A stretch of DNA of 64,000 nucleotides from an uncultured Alphaproteobacteria bacterium (GCA_934277945.1 CAKQWA010000003.1:162575-226574), one strand, 5' to 3'. Shown: positions 17,913 through 26,958, numbered from the stretch's first letter. Notes: a model not told the origin generated them from the sequence alone. Numbers and translations are program-made.

Positions 17913-18773
17913 TCCGTTTGTTTCTTGGAATGTCAGTAGATAGTCGAAAGCCTTCTGCGCTTCGGAACACGCCTTGAAAATCGCGCGCTTGTCGTGTTTC
18001 AAGACTTTCAGCCAGCTTTGCAGATACGCCAGATTGTCCTTTGAAAACTGGTAATCATAGCCCAAATACCCCGCGACAAAGCCCGCGCCGATGTCCGCAA
18101 TCAGTTCTTCAAAAGCATAAGCTTCGTTTCCGAACCGTCCTTTCATATCGCGGTTCAAGCGGCTTTTGTGTCCCGTGGCGTGGACGGTTTCGTGCGCCAA
18201 CGTCGAAATAAAGCCCCTTTCAGTTTTAAAATCGTTTCGCGCGGGCATCAGCACAATGTCCCGCCGGCTGTCGTATCCCGCCAGATTTGCACCGTAAAAA
18301 TAAGCGATGTCCGTATTGTCAAAAAATTTCATCACGTCCGCTTGAATGTTAAAATCGGCTCTTTCATTTTCCGCAGTAAAGCCTTCGACTTGCGAACCGT
18401 TGAACACGGCATAAGCGCGGGCGACAAAAGACTGATTTTCGACTTCTTCAATATCGCCCGTTTCCGTGTTTTCGATTTCGCATTTGTAGGAAAGCGGTTT
18501 CCAGAAAACAACGGTCGTTGATTTTTCGCCTTTTTTGACCTGACAGCCTTTTTCCTGCCATTGCCGGTAAGTTCCCCAAATGGACGACGTAAAGCCGTTG
18601 ACGGCGGCGGCAAAGTTCAAAATCAAGATATTGATGCCGCGATAAGCTTTTTGCGTCGCGACGTTGCGGGCGAAAGACGTAAAGAACGGCTTTTCCCATT
18701 CGCCCGAAAAGTTTTCCAGCCGTTCAATGAGAGTGTTTGCCACGGTTTCGATAAGGTCGCCTTTGTCAGTCAT
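17901..18773 (-). CDS. ardC: ArdC-like antirestriction protein with metalloprotease domain
   Basis: A 290-residue protein. The N-terminal half is an ArdC-type single-strand-DNA-binding domain (KAYRGINILILNFAA, WGTYRQWQEKGCQVKKGEKS, VVFWKP, ARAYAVFNGSQVEG). The C-terminal half is a zincin-like protease domain with HETVH (194-198) and a downstream glutamate helix (FEELIADIGAGF). ArdC proteins are carried by conjugative elements; they protect incoming DNA from restriction. The ATG at 18773 follows GAAGGAACAAGAC. It is preceded by leader copy 2. An antirestriction gene sharing an element with its own type III R-M locus is notable but biologically sensible, because it acts in the recipient. Confidence 0.88.
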   Translation of the reverse strand: MTDKGDLIETVANTLIERLENFSGEWEKPFFTSFARNVATQKAYRGINILILNFAAAVNGFTSSIWGTYRQWQEKGCQVKKGEKSTTVVFWKPLSYKCEIENTETGDIEEVENQSFVARAYAVFNGSQVEGFTAENERADFNIQADVMKFFDNTDIAYFYGANLAGYDSRRDIVLMPARNDFKTERGFISTLAHETVHATGHKSRLNRDMKGRFGNEAYAFEELIADIGAGFVAGYLGYDYQFSKDNLAYLQSWLKVLKHDKRAIFKACSEAQKAFDYLLTFQETNGEAA

Positions 18774-19010
18774 TGTCTTGTTCCTTCTCTTAAAAAGCAC
18801 TTGTTAAAGGGTTTTGGGCATCGCGCCTGAAACCCTTTCGAGGTGCTTCGTCGGGGAGAAGAAAGCGGCTTGTCATTATCCCAGCAAAAACGGAGGGGTA
18901 TCACCCGTCTTGCAGCATCGCGAAAGACGGGGACGCCGTTTTTGTTCCAAAGGCTTGGGGATTGACAAGTAAGAATTTAAACCAATCAGTTTGACCGGAA
19001 CGGTTGCCGA
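18771..19010 (-). repeat. Folded leader repeat, copy 2 (before ardC)
   Basis: Second copy of the element at 14634-14875. Stems by position: AGCAC 18796-18800 with GTGCT 18843-18847; AAAGGGTTT 18806-18814 with AAACCCTTT 18830-18838; CTTGTCA 18869-18875 with TGACAAG 18963-18969; CAAAAACGG 18885-18893 with CCGTTTTTG 18936-18944; CCCGTCTT 18904-18911 with AAGACGGG 18924-18931. Homology runs through the start codon of ardC. Such strong nested folding in a 5' region shared by two unrelated leading-region genes suggests a common regulatory element. Confidence 0.8.
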
Positions 19011-19065
19011 TTCAAATATTGTCAAACCGCCGCAAACGCGTCAAAATAACGACGAGAGGATAAAC

Positions 19066-19434
19066 ATGACCGATAAAAACGCTTCCGACACAGAAAACAG
19101 TCCGAAATTCGGATCGGGCTGTCTGGTGCCTTTTATCGTTTTCTTCGGATTCAGCTTTTATTGCGGCGTTAAAGACGGCAATGTCGCCGGATCAATCGTC
19201 GCTTTTGCGATTACGGCTTTTTTCCTGACAAAGTTTCTACATCCGAAACCCCGAAAGCCGAAGCCGCATTATCCGCCGCATAGAAACGGGGTATCTCCCC
19301 ATGACAGATACGATGAAGGATTTGACGAGGGATTGGCGGCAGGCTTCTTTATGGCGGAAAGTACGCGGCATAACGGCACGCCAGCCTCCGTTGACACCGA
19401 CGCTTATGAAGAGTGGGACGAAGAGAGCTACTAA
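19066..19434 (+). CDS. Small membrane protein of the mobile element (122 aa)
   Basis: A 122-residue protein with two adjacent hydrophobic segments (about residues 20-35 and 40-58), a basic proline-rich KPRKPKPHYPPH linker and an acidic C-terminus. The ATG at 19066 has GAGAGGA 9 bp upstream; an upstream frame was rejected. It starts MTDK like the two leader-repeat genes but lies on the opposite strand, divergent from ardC. I do not recognise the family. It may be an element-encoded inner-membrane protein, for example for entry or exclusion. Confidence 0.6.
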   Translation: MTDKNASDTENSPKFGSGCLVPFIVFFGFSFYCGVKDGNVAGSIVAFAITAFFLTKFLHPKPRKPKPHYPPHRNGVSPHDRYDEGFDEGLAAGFFMAESTRHNGTPASVDTDAYEEWDEESY

Positions 19435-19727
19435 TTTCTTGCCTCTTCAATATACAAGATTTCCGAATTTTCCCGAATATTCCGATTCAGAGAATCAAAA
19501 ACGAATCGGCATATTTTCTAAAAAAGGCTTTTTCATTTCCAAAATTACCCGAGTTCCATAGGCAAAAACGAAATCGGGCAAAAAATTTTTCAAAATTTCC
19601 GAGATTACCAAAAAAGATTTTTTTATCCGCCTTTTCGTTTCAAAAAAGAGCTTCCAGAGAGCAATCTCAGTCAAAAAATAGTCAAAAAATGAAAAACGAC
19701 CGATAGGGGAATTTTGTCCTGAAAACG
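19435..19727. other. AT-rich non-coding end region with TTCCCGA-like repeats
   Basis: No convincing gene. It holds several loose copies of a TTTCCGA/TTCCCGA/TACCCGA motif (around 19461, 19471, 19479, 19547, 19597) and an inverted repeat CCGATTC (19482-19488) / GAATCGG (19503-19509). It lies between the last element gene and the tRNA-Ala 3' end, where attachment-site arm sites or an excision region would be expected. No att core duplication was found. Confidence 0.4.
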
Positions 19728-19729
19728 AT

Positions 19730-19756
19730 AAAAGCCGCAGATTTCTGCGGCTTTTT
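19730..19756. terminator. Bidirectional terminator at the tRNA-Ala 3' side
   Basis: Stem AAAGCCGCAG (19731-19740) / CTGCGGCTTT (19745-19754) with a 4-nt loop, T-rich on both strands. It can end the tRNA transcript on the minus strand and transcripts from 19066 on the plus strand. Confidence 0.75.
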
Positions 19757-19757
19757 A

Positions 19758-19833
<76 letters not shown>

Positions 19834-19949
19834 ACGTCATTCAAAACACGGTGATAATATCACAATTTTTCTTTTCCGCAACAAAAAAATCTCTCTTTTT
19901 TAAAAATGTTTTCAGCGCGAATTTGCGGCGGATGAAAGTGTCTGATTTT

Positions 19950-20957
19950 TTAAAACCACTCCTCGCGGGCTTTTTGGACGCGCTGCCAAAAATCCGCCGG
20001 TTTCAGCACTTTAACCTGATCGCACCATGTGTAAAGATGCCAAGACATTTCCAGACATCCGCCCGCGTGAAAGCGCACCAGCAAAGAACCGTCCTTTTGT
20101 TTTTCCATTGTTTGCGAAGGATGAAAAACGAATTTTGACGCTTCGTCCGCCGCTTTCGGCGAGAACAGCCATTCGACGTCGAAAGGTTCTTCATTATACA
20201 TGCCGAACAGGTCTTTGACATAATTCTGAACGCTGAAATCTTCGGGAATGGCGTATCGTTTTTCGGGCAGGAGTTCGATTTTTTCAATGTTTGACATGAT
20301 GTAGTAATGGATGTTTTCAACGTCGGGCGCGTCTTCTTTCGCCGCCAGCAGATAATGATTCCGGTCGCCGTACAAAATGCCGTACGGGTGCAGAATGAAA
20401 TCGTATGTTTCTCCGCTTTTTTTCAATGTGTATTTCACTTTGACCGCCGTCCAGTTTTTGATGGCGTCCTTAATTGTATTGACGACGCTTTCGTCAATGA
20501 TTTTATGCGGCACGGGGCGTCCGACGCAACTTTCGGCGGACATCAGAGCGAAAGCGTCGCGGCTTTCCTGTTTCCCCGCGAGCAGTTGCACTTTTTCAGC
20601 CAAAGTCGAAAGCCGTTCGCTCTTTTCCTTTTGATTGTTTTTTGCCAGCAAATCGGCGGCTTGACGCAAGGCGGACACGTCGTCCGAGCAAAAAGAAACC
20701 TCCTTTGACAAGCGCGCGGTTCGGATACGGTATGTTTTCGGGTACCCTTTGCTTTCAATGAACGCGTCGCCGAAACATCTTTCGATTTCGACCGTTTTGC
20801 GCTCGACCGTTTTCATGGAGCACCCAAAAAAGTCCGCGATTTCCTTTTTAGTCAATCCCGCATTGCCGCAGTTTTGCAATTTCAGCACCAGATTGTACAT
20901 TTTTGTAAAATAGCGCGTTTCATCCATCTTTTTGTTCTCGCTTAAAAAGTGCGACAC
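19950..20957 (-). CDS. WYL-domain transcriptional regulator beside the CRISPR locus
   Basis: A 335-residue DeoR-like regulator. The N-terminal winged helix-turn-helix is LTKKEIADFFGCSMKTVERK, and the WYL domain follows with YGILYGDRNHYLLAAKED. A WCX-type tail ends the protein. GTG at 20957 or ATG at 20927 are both possible; the GTG has an AAAGA-rich site upstream. It is divergent from the CARF-HEPN and csm genes with facing promoters in a ~120 bp gap. WYL proteins often control CRISPR-Cas and other defence loci and may sense nucleic acid or nucleotide ligands. Control of this csm operon is inferred from position. Confidence 0.85.
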   Translation of the reverse strand: MSHFLSENKKMDETRYFTKMYNLVLKLQNCGNAGLTKKEIADFFGCSMKTVERKTVEIERCFGDAFIESKGYPKTYRIRTARLSKEVSFCSDDVSALRQAADLLAKNNQKEKSERLSTLAEKVQLLAGKQESRDAFALMSAESCVGRPVPHKIIDESVVNTIKDAIKNWTAVKVKYTLKKSGETYDFILHPYGILYGDRNHYLLAAKEDAPDVENIHYYIMSNIEKIELLPEKRYAIPEDFSVQNYVKDLFGMYNEEPFDVEWLFSPKAADEASKFVFHPSQTMEKQKDGSLLVRFHAGGCLEMSWHLYTWCDQVKVLKPADFWQRVQKAREEWF

Positions 20958-20975
20958 GATTTGTCTTTCTTTTGT

Positions 20976-21005
20976 ATCATAGTGGCAATATCAACGCGAT
21001 TTCAA
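20976..21005 (-). promoter_or_regulatory. Promoter of the WYL regulator gene
   Basis: On the minus strand TTGAAA (21000-21005), 18 bp, TATGAT (20976-20981). It is close to the plus-strand promoter, so a regulator bound here could control both directions. Confidence 0.5.
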
Positions 21006-21014
21006 GAAAGGAGT

Positions 21015-21043
21015 TTGACATAAAAATAAAGTTGTCATAATCT
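21015..21043 (+). promoter_or_regulatory. Promoter of the type III-A operon
   Basis: TTGACA (21015-21020), 17 bp, TAATCT (21038-21043), about 30 bp before the effector start codon. The -35 box is a consensus match. Confidence 0.55.
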
Positions 21044-21078
21044 TATTCAAAAAGTTGTTTTGTTTGTGGGTGTTTACC

Positions 21079-22407
21079 ATGTATGATTGTTCAAAAATTT
21101 TATTTCTGATTGTCGGAACCGGCAACACAAAAGAAGCCGGATATCCGGAGCCGTATTTGAAATTGTTGCGTCAGGCGATTGAATCGACGAACGCGCAAAC
21201 GGTTGTTTTGATTCCGTCGGGCAAAAGTATTGCCAATGCGGAAATAATTAAATCCGAATATGCGGGAGAAAGGGATGTGCAAATCGAAAATCTGCCGTCA
21301 GTCAGCATGGAGTTCGACGCGGATTTATGTTATGAATTTTTTGAAAAAGTCTTTCGGAAATTATTTAAGAGCGGATACAAGCCCGAGGGGTTTACGATTG
21401 ATTTCACGCACGGCACGAAAGCGATGAGCGCGGCGTTGTATGCGATCGGCATGCGTTATCGTGTTTCGGATTTTCATTACATCAAAAGAAATAACGACAA
21501 AGAGGGAAATCTTGTCGAGGGGCAGACTGTCAGGACGTTCGACGCGTCTTACGCGCGGGCGCTGGCTTTGCTGGATCAATGCAAAGTGCTGTTTTGCGCG
21601 TGGCAGTTCGCGGCGGCGAAATCTCTGCTGGCGACGGAGCGTCCGAAAAGCAAGGAGTTGAAAGCGCGCTTTGAGCGTGTGCAATTTTTGGCGGATTTTT
21701 ACGCCGCATGGGATCGTTTGGATTACGTGGCGGCGGCGCAAATTTTTCCGCAATGTCAAATTGACGGATTTGAGAAATTCATACCGCCGGCTAGTGTGAA
21801 AGAGGAATTGGAAATGTTGGCGCGTCCCGTCGCTCAAACGGACGATGCGAATGAATTGCCGGCGGAGCGGATGCGCAAAAACGGCGAATTGCTGTGCGAT
21901 TTGCTGATTGATTTGTACGCGAACGCGCACAGACGCATAGAATCCGGATTGCTGGAAGACGGCGGTATTCGCATTTACCGCATTGCCGAAATGCTGGGGC
22001 AGGCGTGTCTGTTCAGAAAAGGCTATGTGTCGGAACAAATGCCCGCACGTGACGATAAAGTTAAGTTTTTTGCGCAAAACAACGGCATTTCTCCTAAAAA
22101 ATGCGGAGATCTCTATTTATTCGGCAGAGAAAAAGCCGCCGAGTTTTTATTGAAAAAAGCGACGTCGGAAGATGATGCGGAGCATGGCGTTGCCGCGTTT
22201 CTGGTCGAAAAAAATGAAGAAATCAGAGCGATGCGCAACACGTCCATTTTAATTCACGGATTTTCTTCCAAAGCGGGCGCGGCGGAAAAGATGAAGTGCT
22301 TGGCGGACGATTTGTTAAAACAAATCAATTGCTTGTACGGCATCGACAATGTCGGAAACAAGTTGAAAGCGGCGCTGTTTATGAACAAATTTAAGGATAA
22401 CGACTGA
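21079..22407 (+). CDS. CARF-HEPN type III CRISPR effector ribonuclease (TIGR02710-like)
   Basis: A 442-residue protein. The N-terminal Rossmann-like CARF domain has FLIVGTGNTKEAGYPEPYL and TIDFTHGTKAMSAALYAIG, as in the TIGR02710 group. The C-terminal helical part carries the HEPN active-site motif R386-x6-H393 (RNTSILIH). By family, cyclic oligoadenylate made by Cas10 binds the CARF domain and switches on RNA cleavage. ATG at 21079 was chosen over a TTG at 21055. Its stop overlaps the cas10 start, so it is the first gene of the operon. The exact subfamily and the ligand size are not certain. Confidence 0.82.
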   Translation: MYDCSKILFLIVGTGNTKEAGYPEPYLKLLRQAIESTNAQTVVLIPSGKSIANAEIIKSEYAGERDVQIENLPSVSMEFDADLCYEFFEKVFRKLFKSGYKPEGFTIDFTHGTKAMSAALYAIGMRYRVSDFHYIKRNNDKEGNLVEGQTVRTFDASYARALALLDQCKVLFCAWQFAAAKSLLATERPKSKELKARFERVQFLADFYAAWDRLDYVAAAQIFPQCQIDGFEKFIPPASVKEELEMLARPVAQTDDANELPAERMRKNGELLCDLLIDLYANAHRRIESGLLEDGGIRIYRIAEMLGQACLFRKGYVSEQMPARDDKVKFFAQNNGISPKKCGDLYLFGREKAAEFLLKKATSEDDAEHGVAAFLVEKNEEIRAMRNTSILIHGFSSKAGAAEKMKCLADDLLKQINCLYGIDNVGNKLKAALFMNKFKDND

Positions 22408-24920
22408 TGAAAGATTTATTGTACCCGTCCTGCCGTGTGGCTTTTTCTGCGTTGATTCACGATATCGGCAAGTTTGCGGAACGCGCAAAGATTGACATAC
22501 CGCAGGAAATGAAAGAGGCGAACAAGCACGTTTTTTGTCCGTTTAATGCGGAAGGTCATCCCACGCACATTCACGCCGCGTATACGAGCATGGCGATCGA
22601 CGCGATTGAAAAATGGCTGCCGGCGATAAAGGGCGAAAATGTCGACACGTCGCCGTTTCAACAAATACAAGTTGACGATTCCATTATCTCGGCGGCGGCG
22701 TTTCACCATAAACCAGGGACCTATTTGCAACGGGTGATTTCTCTCGCGGATCGTCTGTCCAGCGCGTTTGAGCGTTCCGAATATGCGCAATATAACGAGC
22801 GGGAAGACAGGGAAGATTATCTGACGTCGCGTTTGATTCCGCTGTTTGACAAGATTTCGACCGACGGCAACAAACGTGAAAACCTGACGGCGTCCGATTT
22901 ACTTTACAGATATCCGTTGTCGCCGCTGTCGCCCGACGCCGTGTTTCCGCAGTTGAAGCCAACGCTGACAAAACAGGACGCAACGGCGGAATACAGGGCT
23001 TTGTGGGACGCGTTCGTCGCCGATGTCCGTTTGATTCACGACCGTGAAAATTGGGATTTATGGCTGGATCATTTTGATACGCTGTATGCGATTTACACGC
23101 AGAACATTCCATCGGCGACGGCGTTCGGAACAATGCCGGACGTGCCGCTGTACGATCATTCCAAAAGCACGGCGGCGCTGGCGACGGCGTTGTGGCGTTA
23201 TCATAAGGAAACGGGGACGGAAAACGCCGATGCGCTGGACAATGAAGATGAGGCGAAATTCCTTTTAATTCAGGGCGACGTGTCGGGGATTCAGGGATTT
23301 ATTTTCGACGCGGGCAAAAACACGCGCAAAAACGCGTACAAAATTTTGCGCGGACGCTCGTTTATGATTTCCCTGTTCAGCGAATGCGCCGCGTTAAAGG
23401 TGTTGCAGGAATTGGGATTGCCGTCGGTGTCGCAAATTATGAACGCGGCGGGGAAATTCATCATCGTCGCGCCGAACACCGAAAACGCGCGCAAGACGGT
23501 TGAACGCGTCGGAGGCGAATTGAACGACTGGTTTTTGGAAAAGTTCTACGGACAGGTGTCTTTGGGACTGGAAACGCAAGCCGCCGCGCAGAAAGATTTT
23601 CGTTCTAAAAATTTCAAAGAATTGCAAACGAAGATTTTTGCGGCCCTCGGCAAAGCGAAATACCGAAAGTTCGATTTGTGCCGTCATCACGCGGGCGTCG
23701 TGAGGGCTTTCGCGAACGATTACGACAAGGCGAAAGGCGTGTGCTGTTTCGACGGAAAAATGCCCGCGCGGGAATCCGTACCGGATTCGGAGGGCGATTA
23801 CGCCTGCCAAACGTGTTTGGATATTTTGAAAACGGGCGAAAAATTAACAAAGAACGCTAATCTGGTCATAGCGGAAACGCCGGTTGAAGACGGCTGGAAG
23901 TCGGACGTTTTCGGCTATTACATCGGTTGGAAAAAGACGGACGGCGTGTTGCGCCGTTGGGATATTTCCTTGCCTCAAAGCGCGAATGAGGCGCAATTCA
24001 ACGGTCGTGCGCGCCGCTATATCAACGCGTATGTGCCGCGCGATGAAGCGGGGCAAATCAAATCTTTTGAAGATTTAGCGAAAGTGAACTGCTATAAAAA
24101 AGAATATGTCAAACCCGCGCTGATGTGCATCAAGGGCGACATTGACAATTTGGGAAGCCTGTTTCAGAAAGGCTTTGGCTCGCCGACTTTCGCGACAATG
24201 GCGGGATTGAGCCGTCAACTCAACAACTTCTTTACGGTGTTTCTGCCGTATTTGTGCAAAGAGGACGAACGCGCGAAAAACATTTACACGGTGTTTGCGG
24301 GCGGGGACGATTTTTATCTGATCGGTCCGTGGCTTGACATGGTGCGTCTTGTGCCGACATTGCGGGAAAAATTTCGTCAGTACGTCTGTTGCCGCGATGA
24401 CATCACGTTTTCAATCGGTATGTGCATGACCCGTTCGGGCGAAGACGCCGTTACGCTGTCCGATATGGCGGAGGAAGCGCTCGACAAGGCGAAAGGGTAT
24501 GACGGGGGAAAGAAGAACGCGGTGACGTGCTTCGGGCAAACGGTGTCTTTTGACGATTATAAAAATCTGATGGCAATGGAGCGCCGTTTGGACGAATTGG
24601 TGCAAAAATACGACCTGTCGATCGGATATGTGTACAGCCTGCTGACCTTGTGCGAAATGGCGCAAAGGGCTGAAACGGCGGAAACGGCGGAAACGGCGAA
24701 AAGCCTGACGGATGCCGCGTGGCGCTCGAAACTTGTTTACAATACGGCGCGCTTTGTCGAAACATCGCGCAAGATGCAAGACGAAGACAAACAGGACGCG
24801 GCTGCCGAAATCGCCCGAGAAATCGGCGGTGCGATTTCCAATTATAAAACAGATTACAAAATAGCCTTGTTTACTTGGCTTTATCAACAGAGAGAGGGAA
24901 AAAACAATGAGTCCGTATGA
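22407..24920 (+). CDS. csm1: Type III-A Cas10/Csm1
   Basis: An 837-residue multidomain subunit. It has an N-terminal HD nuclease (SALIHDIGKF; His18-Asp19), a zinc-binding CxxC region (DYACQTCLDIL), and palm domains with the intact GGDD cyclase motif at 632-635 (VFAGGDDFYLIG). The intact HD and GGDD imply that target RNA binding can trigger both DNA cleavage and cyclic oligoadenylate synthesis. A short AET repeat (about 754-763) precedes the C-terminal helical domain. The start codon overlaps the effector stop and the end overlaps csm2 by 14 bp. Confidence 0.95.
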   Translation: MKDLLYPSCRVAFSALIHDIGKFAERAKIDIPQEMKEANKHVFCPFNAEGHPTHIHAAYTSMAIDAIEKWLPAIKGENVDTSPFQQIQVDDSIISAAAFHHKPGTYLQRVISLADRLSSAFERSEYAQYNEREDREDYLTSRLIPLFDKISTDGNKRENLTASDLLYRYPLSPLSPDAVFPQLKPTLTKQDATAEYRALWDAFVADVRLIHDRENWDLWLDHFDTLYAIYTQNIPSATAFGTMPDVPLYDHSKSTAALATALWRYHKETGTENADALDNEDEAKFLLIQGDVSGIQGFIFDAGKNTRKNAYKILRGRSFMISLFSECAALKVLQELGLPSVSQIMNAAGKFIIVAPNTENARKTVERVGGELNDWFLEKFYGQVSLGLETQAAAQKDFRSKNFKELQTKIFAALGKAKYRKFDLCRHHAGVVRAFANDYDKAKGVCCFDGKMPARESVPDSEGDYACQTCLDILKTGEKLTKNANLVIAETPVEDGWKSDVFGYYIGWKKTDGVLRRWDISLPQSANEAQFNGRARRYINAYVPRDEAGQIKSFEDLAKVNCYKKEYVKPALMCIKGDIDNLGSLFQKGFGSPTFATMAGLSRQLNNFFTVFLPYLCKEDERAKNIYTVFAGGDDFYLIGPWLDMVRLVPTLREKFRQYVCCRDDITFSIGMCMTRSGEDAVTLSDMAEEALDKAKGYDGGKKNAVTCFGQTVSFDDYKNLMAMERRLDELVQKYDLSIGYVYSLLTLCEMAQRAETAETAETAKSLTDAAWRSKLVYNTARFVETSRKMQDEDKQDAAAEIAREIGGAISNYKTDYKIALFTWLYQQREGKNNESV

Positions 24921-25347
24921 AAATCAAAGATTGTCAGCGGGGTACAGACCGCAGAGCGCACCGGCGGCGGAAAGAAGTCTGCCTGATTTCAATTTGAGCA
25001 ATCTGACAAAGGAACTGTTTGACACGATTGCCGACAAATGCGCCCAAATTATAGCCGCTTCTTCCGTCAGCATCAATAAACCGACGCAAATCCGCCGTTT
25101 TTATGATGAACTGGTGATGTGGAACGAACGCGTCGATTCCGATGAGAAATTCACGGAGGTTCTGCCCTTTGTGTATATGATCAAATCGAAAGTCGCTTAC
25201 GCCAAAGGGCGCAAAAATGTCGATGAAACGTTCCAGAAATTCATTGATAAAACAATCGGACAAATTGTCGATCGCAAAACGCTGAACAATGCCAAGTTGT
25301 TTATGGAAGCGGTGATGGGTTTTTACAAACAGTACAAAAAAGATTAA
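24907..25347 (+). CDS. csm2: Csm2 small subunit
   Basis: A 146-residue, mostly helical protein with the Csm2 pattern: IRRFYDELVMWNERV, LPFVYMIKSKVAYAKGRK and MEAVMGFYKQYKK at the C-terminus. Csm2 forms the inner filament of the Csm complex along the crRNA-target duplex. The N-terminal ~35 residues are proline-, alanine- and serine-rich and probably disordered. It overlaps csm1 by 14 bp and ends 12 bp before csm3. Confidence 0.92.
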   Translation: MSPYENQRLSAGYRPQSAPAAERSLPDFNLSNLTKELFDTIADKCAQIIAASSVSINKPTQIRRFYDELVMWNERVDSDEKFTEVLPFVYMIKSKVAYAKGRKNVDETFQKFIDKTIGQIVDRKTLNNAKLFMEAVMGFYKQYKKD

Positions 25348-25359
25348 AAGGGGCGAACC

Positions 25360-26013
25360 ATGAATTTTGAAATGAAATTGATTGAAGGAAAAATCAAGGT
25401 TGTTACGGGCTTGCACATCGGTTCGGGCAATACGGAAATGCACATCGGCGGCACGGACAATCCCGTCATTAAAAACGCCGTGACAAACGAACCGTACATC
25501 CCCGGTTCGTCGCTGAAAGGCAAAATGCGCAGTTTGTTGCGGCTGTACACGGGCGGCGACGATTCAAACGAAACCGTGGCAAAACTGTTCGGCATATCTG
25601 CGGACGACAAAACGAACAAAGCCGAAAACATCGGAACGGCGCGCCTGTCTTTCTGGGACTGCTTTTTGAACAGGGAATGGAAAAAGCAAATGGACGACCG
25701 CCAGATGCTTCCCACGGAAGTCAAAATGGAAAACACGATTGACCGTATTAAAGGCACGGCGTTAAATCCGCGCAATACGGAACGCGTTTTGCCGTCGGCG
25801 GAATTCGATTTCAAACTGACGGTCAAAGTGTTTGACGGCGAAGATTTCACGCCCGTCGTTCTGGGCGTGATGAAACTGCTGGAAATGGACGCTTTGGGCG
25901 GTTCGGGTTCGCGCGGCTACGGCAAGATCAAATTTGAAAATCTGACCGTCGACGGCAAGGACATTCAGGCGGATTTGGACAAGATCGAACCGTTTAAGGA
26001 AAGATTTGTTTAA
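25360..26013 (+). CDS. csm3: Csm3 backbone subunit and target-RNA nuclease
   Basis: A 217-residue RAMP protein. The catalytic aspartate that cuts target RNA is present as Asp33 in IGGTDNPVIK. The PYIPGSSLKGKMRSLL segment and the C-terminal glycine-rich LGGSGSRGYGKIKF complete the family pattern. Copies of Csm3 form the backbone of the effector and cut bound RNA at 6-nt steps. It has GGGG upstream of the ATG and sits 12 bp from both neighbours. Confidence 0.95.
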   Translation: MNFEMKLIEGKIKVVTGLHIGSGNTEMHIGGTDNPVIKNAVTNEPYIPGSSLKGKMRSLLRLYTGGDDSNETVAKLFGISADDKTNKAENIGTARLSFWDCFLNREWKKQMDDRQMLPTEVKMENTIDRIKGTALNPRNTERVLPSAEFDFKLTVKVFDGEDFTPVVLGVMKLLEMDALGGSGSRGYGKIKFENLTVDGKDIQADLDKIEPFKERFV

Positions 26014-26025
26014 TCGGGGAACAAC

Positions 26026-26958
26026 ATGGGATTATACAGAATCGACATCGCTCCGACGGGCAGTTTTTACACGCTGATAAAAGGCGATATGCTGTTCGGC
26101 GCGCTTTGCTGGGCAATCGTTGAACGCTTCGGCGAGCGGCGGCTGACGGATTTGCTGGACGGATACGCCGACGGCAAACCGTTCGCGGTTGTTTCGGACG
26201 CTTTTCCGGCGGGATTTCTGCCGAAGCCCGTTGTGCCTTTTCCGTATTTTAAAAAAGCGGGAACGACGGAACAGCCGGATCCGAAAGAGCGCAAAAAATT
26301 CAAAAAACGCGAATGGCTGCCGGCGGAAAAAATCTCTCTGCCGACAAACGAAATGGCGGATTGGCTTCAAGAACAGCCTTTTGTGAAAAAAACGTTGAAA
26401 ACGTCAAACCGGATTGATCCGTTGACGAATCACGCCAGCGGCGGCGCGTATTCGGCGTTTGCCACGGAACAATTTTACTATGGCGGTATGCTGAACGTGT
26501 ACGCCGTCATGGACGAAAGCAAAATTTCACCGCCGGAAATGCGCGAGGCGTTTGAACACGTCGGACGGACGGGATTCGGCAAAAAAGCGACGGCGGGCGG
26601 CGGTAAATTCACCATGTCGGAAATGACGCCCGTTGCGTTTGAAAACAAGAACGCGACGGCGCTGATGACGCTGGCTCCTTGCGTTCCCGCCGAAAACGAA
26701 TTCGACGCCGATTATTCCTTTTACAAGGTTTTCGTGCGCTTCGGCAGGCACGGCAACAAGGCGGCGGCATCGGAAAATCCGTTTAAGAATCCCGTTATAA
26801 CCGTCGACACGGGCGCGGTGCTGACGCCGAAAGACAAATCCGCGAAAGAACCGCTGTTTGTCGGAACGGGGGTGAAAGGCACGTCCCTTATTGACGAACG
26901 GACGGTGTATCAGGGCTATGCGCCGGTTGTTTTGCTGACGGCAAAGGAAACAAAATGA
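26026..26958 (+). CDS. csm4: Csm4, crRNA 5'-handle binding subunit
   Basis: A 310-residue RAMP protein starting GLYRIDIAPTGSFYTLIKGDMLFGAL, with the TSNRIDPLTNHASGGAYSAF segment and the glycine-rich RTGFGKKATAGGGKFTM segment of Csm4. It caps the complex next to Cas10 and holds the crRNA 5' tag. It overlaps csm5 by 4 bp. Confidence 0.93.
   Translation: MGLYRIDIAPTGSFYTLIKGDMLFGALCWAIVERFGERRLTDLLDGYADGKPFAVVSDAFPAGFLPKPVVPFPYFKKAGTTEQPDPKERKKFKKREWLPAEKISLPTNEMADWLQEQPFVKKTLKTSNRIDPLTNHASGGAYSAFATEQFYYGGMLNVYAVMDESKISPPEMREAFEHVGRTGFGKKATAGGGKFTMSEMTPVAFENKNATALMTLAPCVPAENEFDADYSFYKVFVRFGRHGNKAAASENPFKNPVITVDTGAVLTPKDKSAKEPLFVGTGVKGTSLIDERTVYQGYAPVVLLTAKETK

Larger units (their letters stand above)
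1..19757. mobile_element. Integrated conjugative/mobilisable element, right part
   Basis: Coupling-protein and TrbL-like genes, a serine recombinase, a type III R-M cargo, relaxase and MobC genes, a candidate oriT and ArdC lie together and stop at the 3' end of a tRNA-Ala gene. tRNA 3' ends are common integration sites for such elements, so the right boundary is placed there by inference. The left boundary is outside the window. No tyrosine or large serine integrase is seen here and no second copy of the tRNA 3' end was found, so the limits are uncertain. Confidence 0.6.

Noticed and set aside
1..19757. Second copy of the tRNA-Ala 3' end as an att site
   Set aside because: No convincing copy was noticed in the window; the other end probably lies to the left of position 1.
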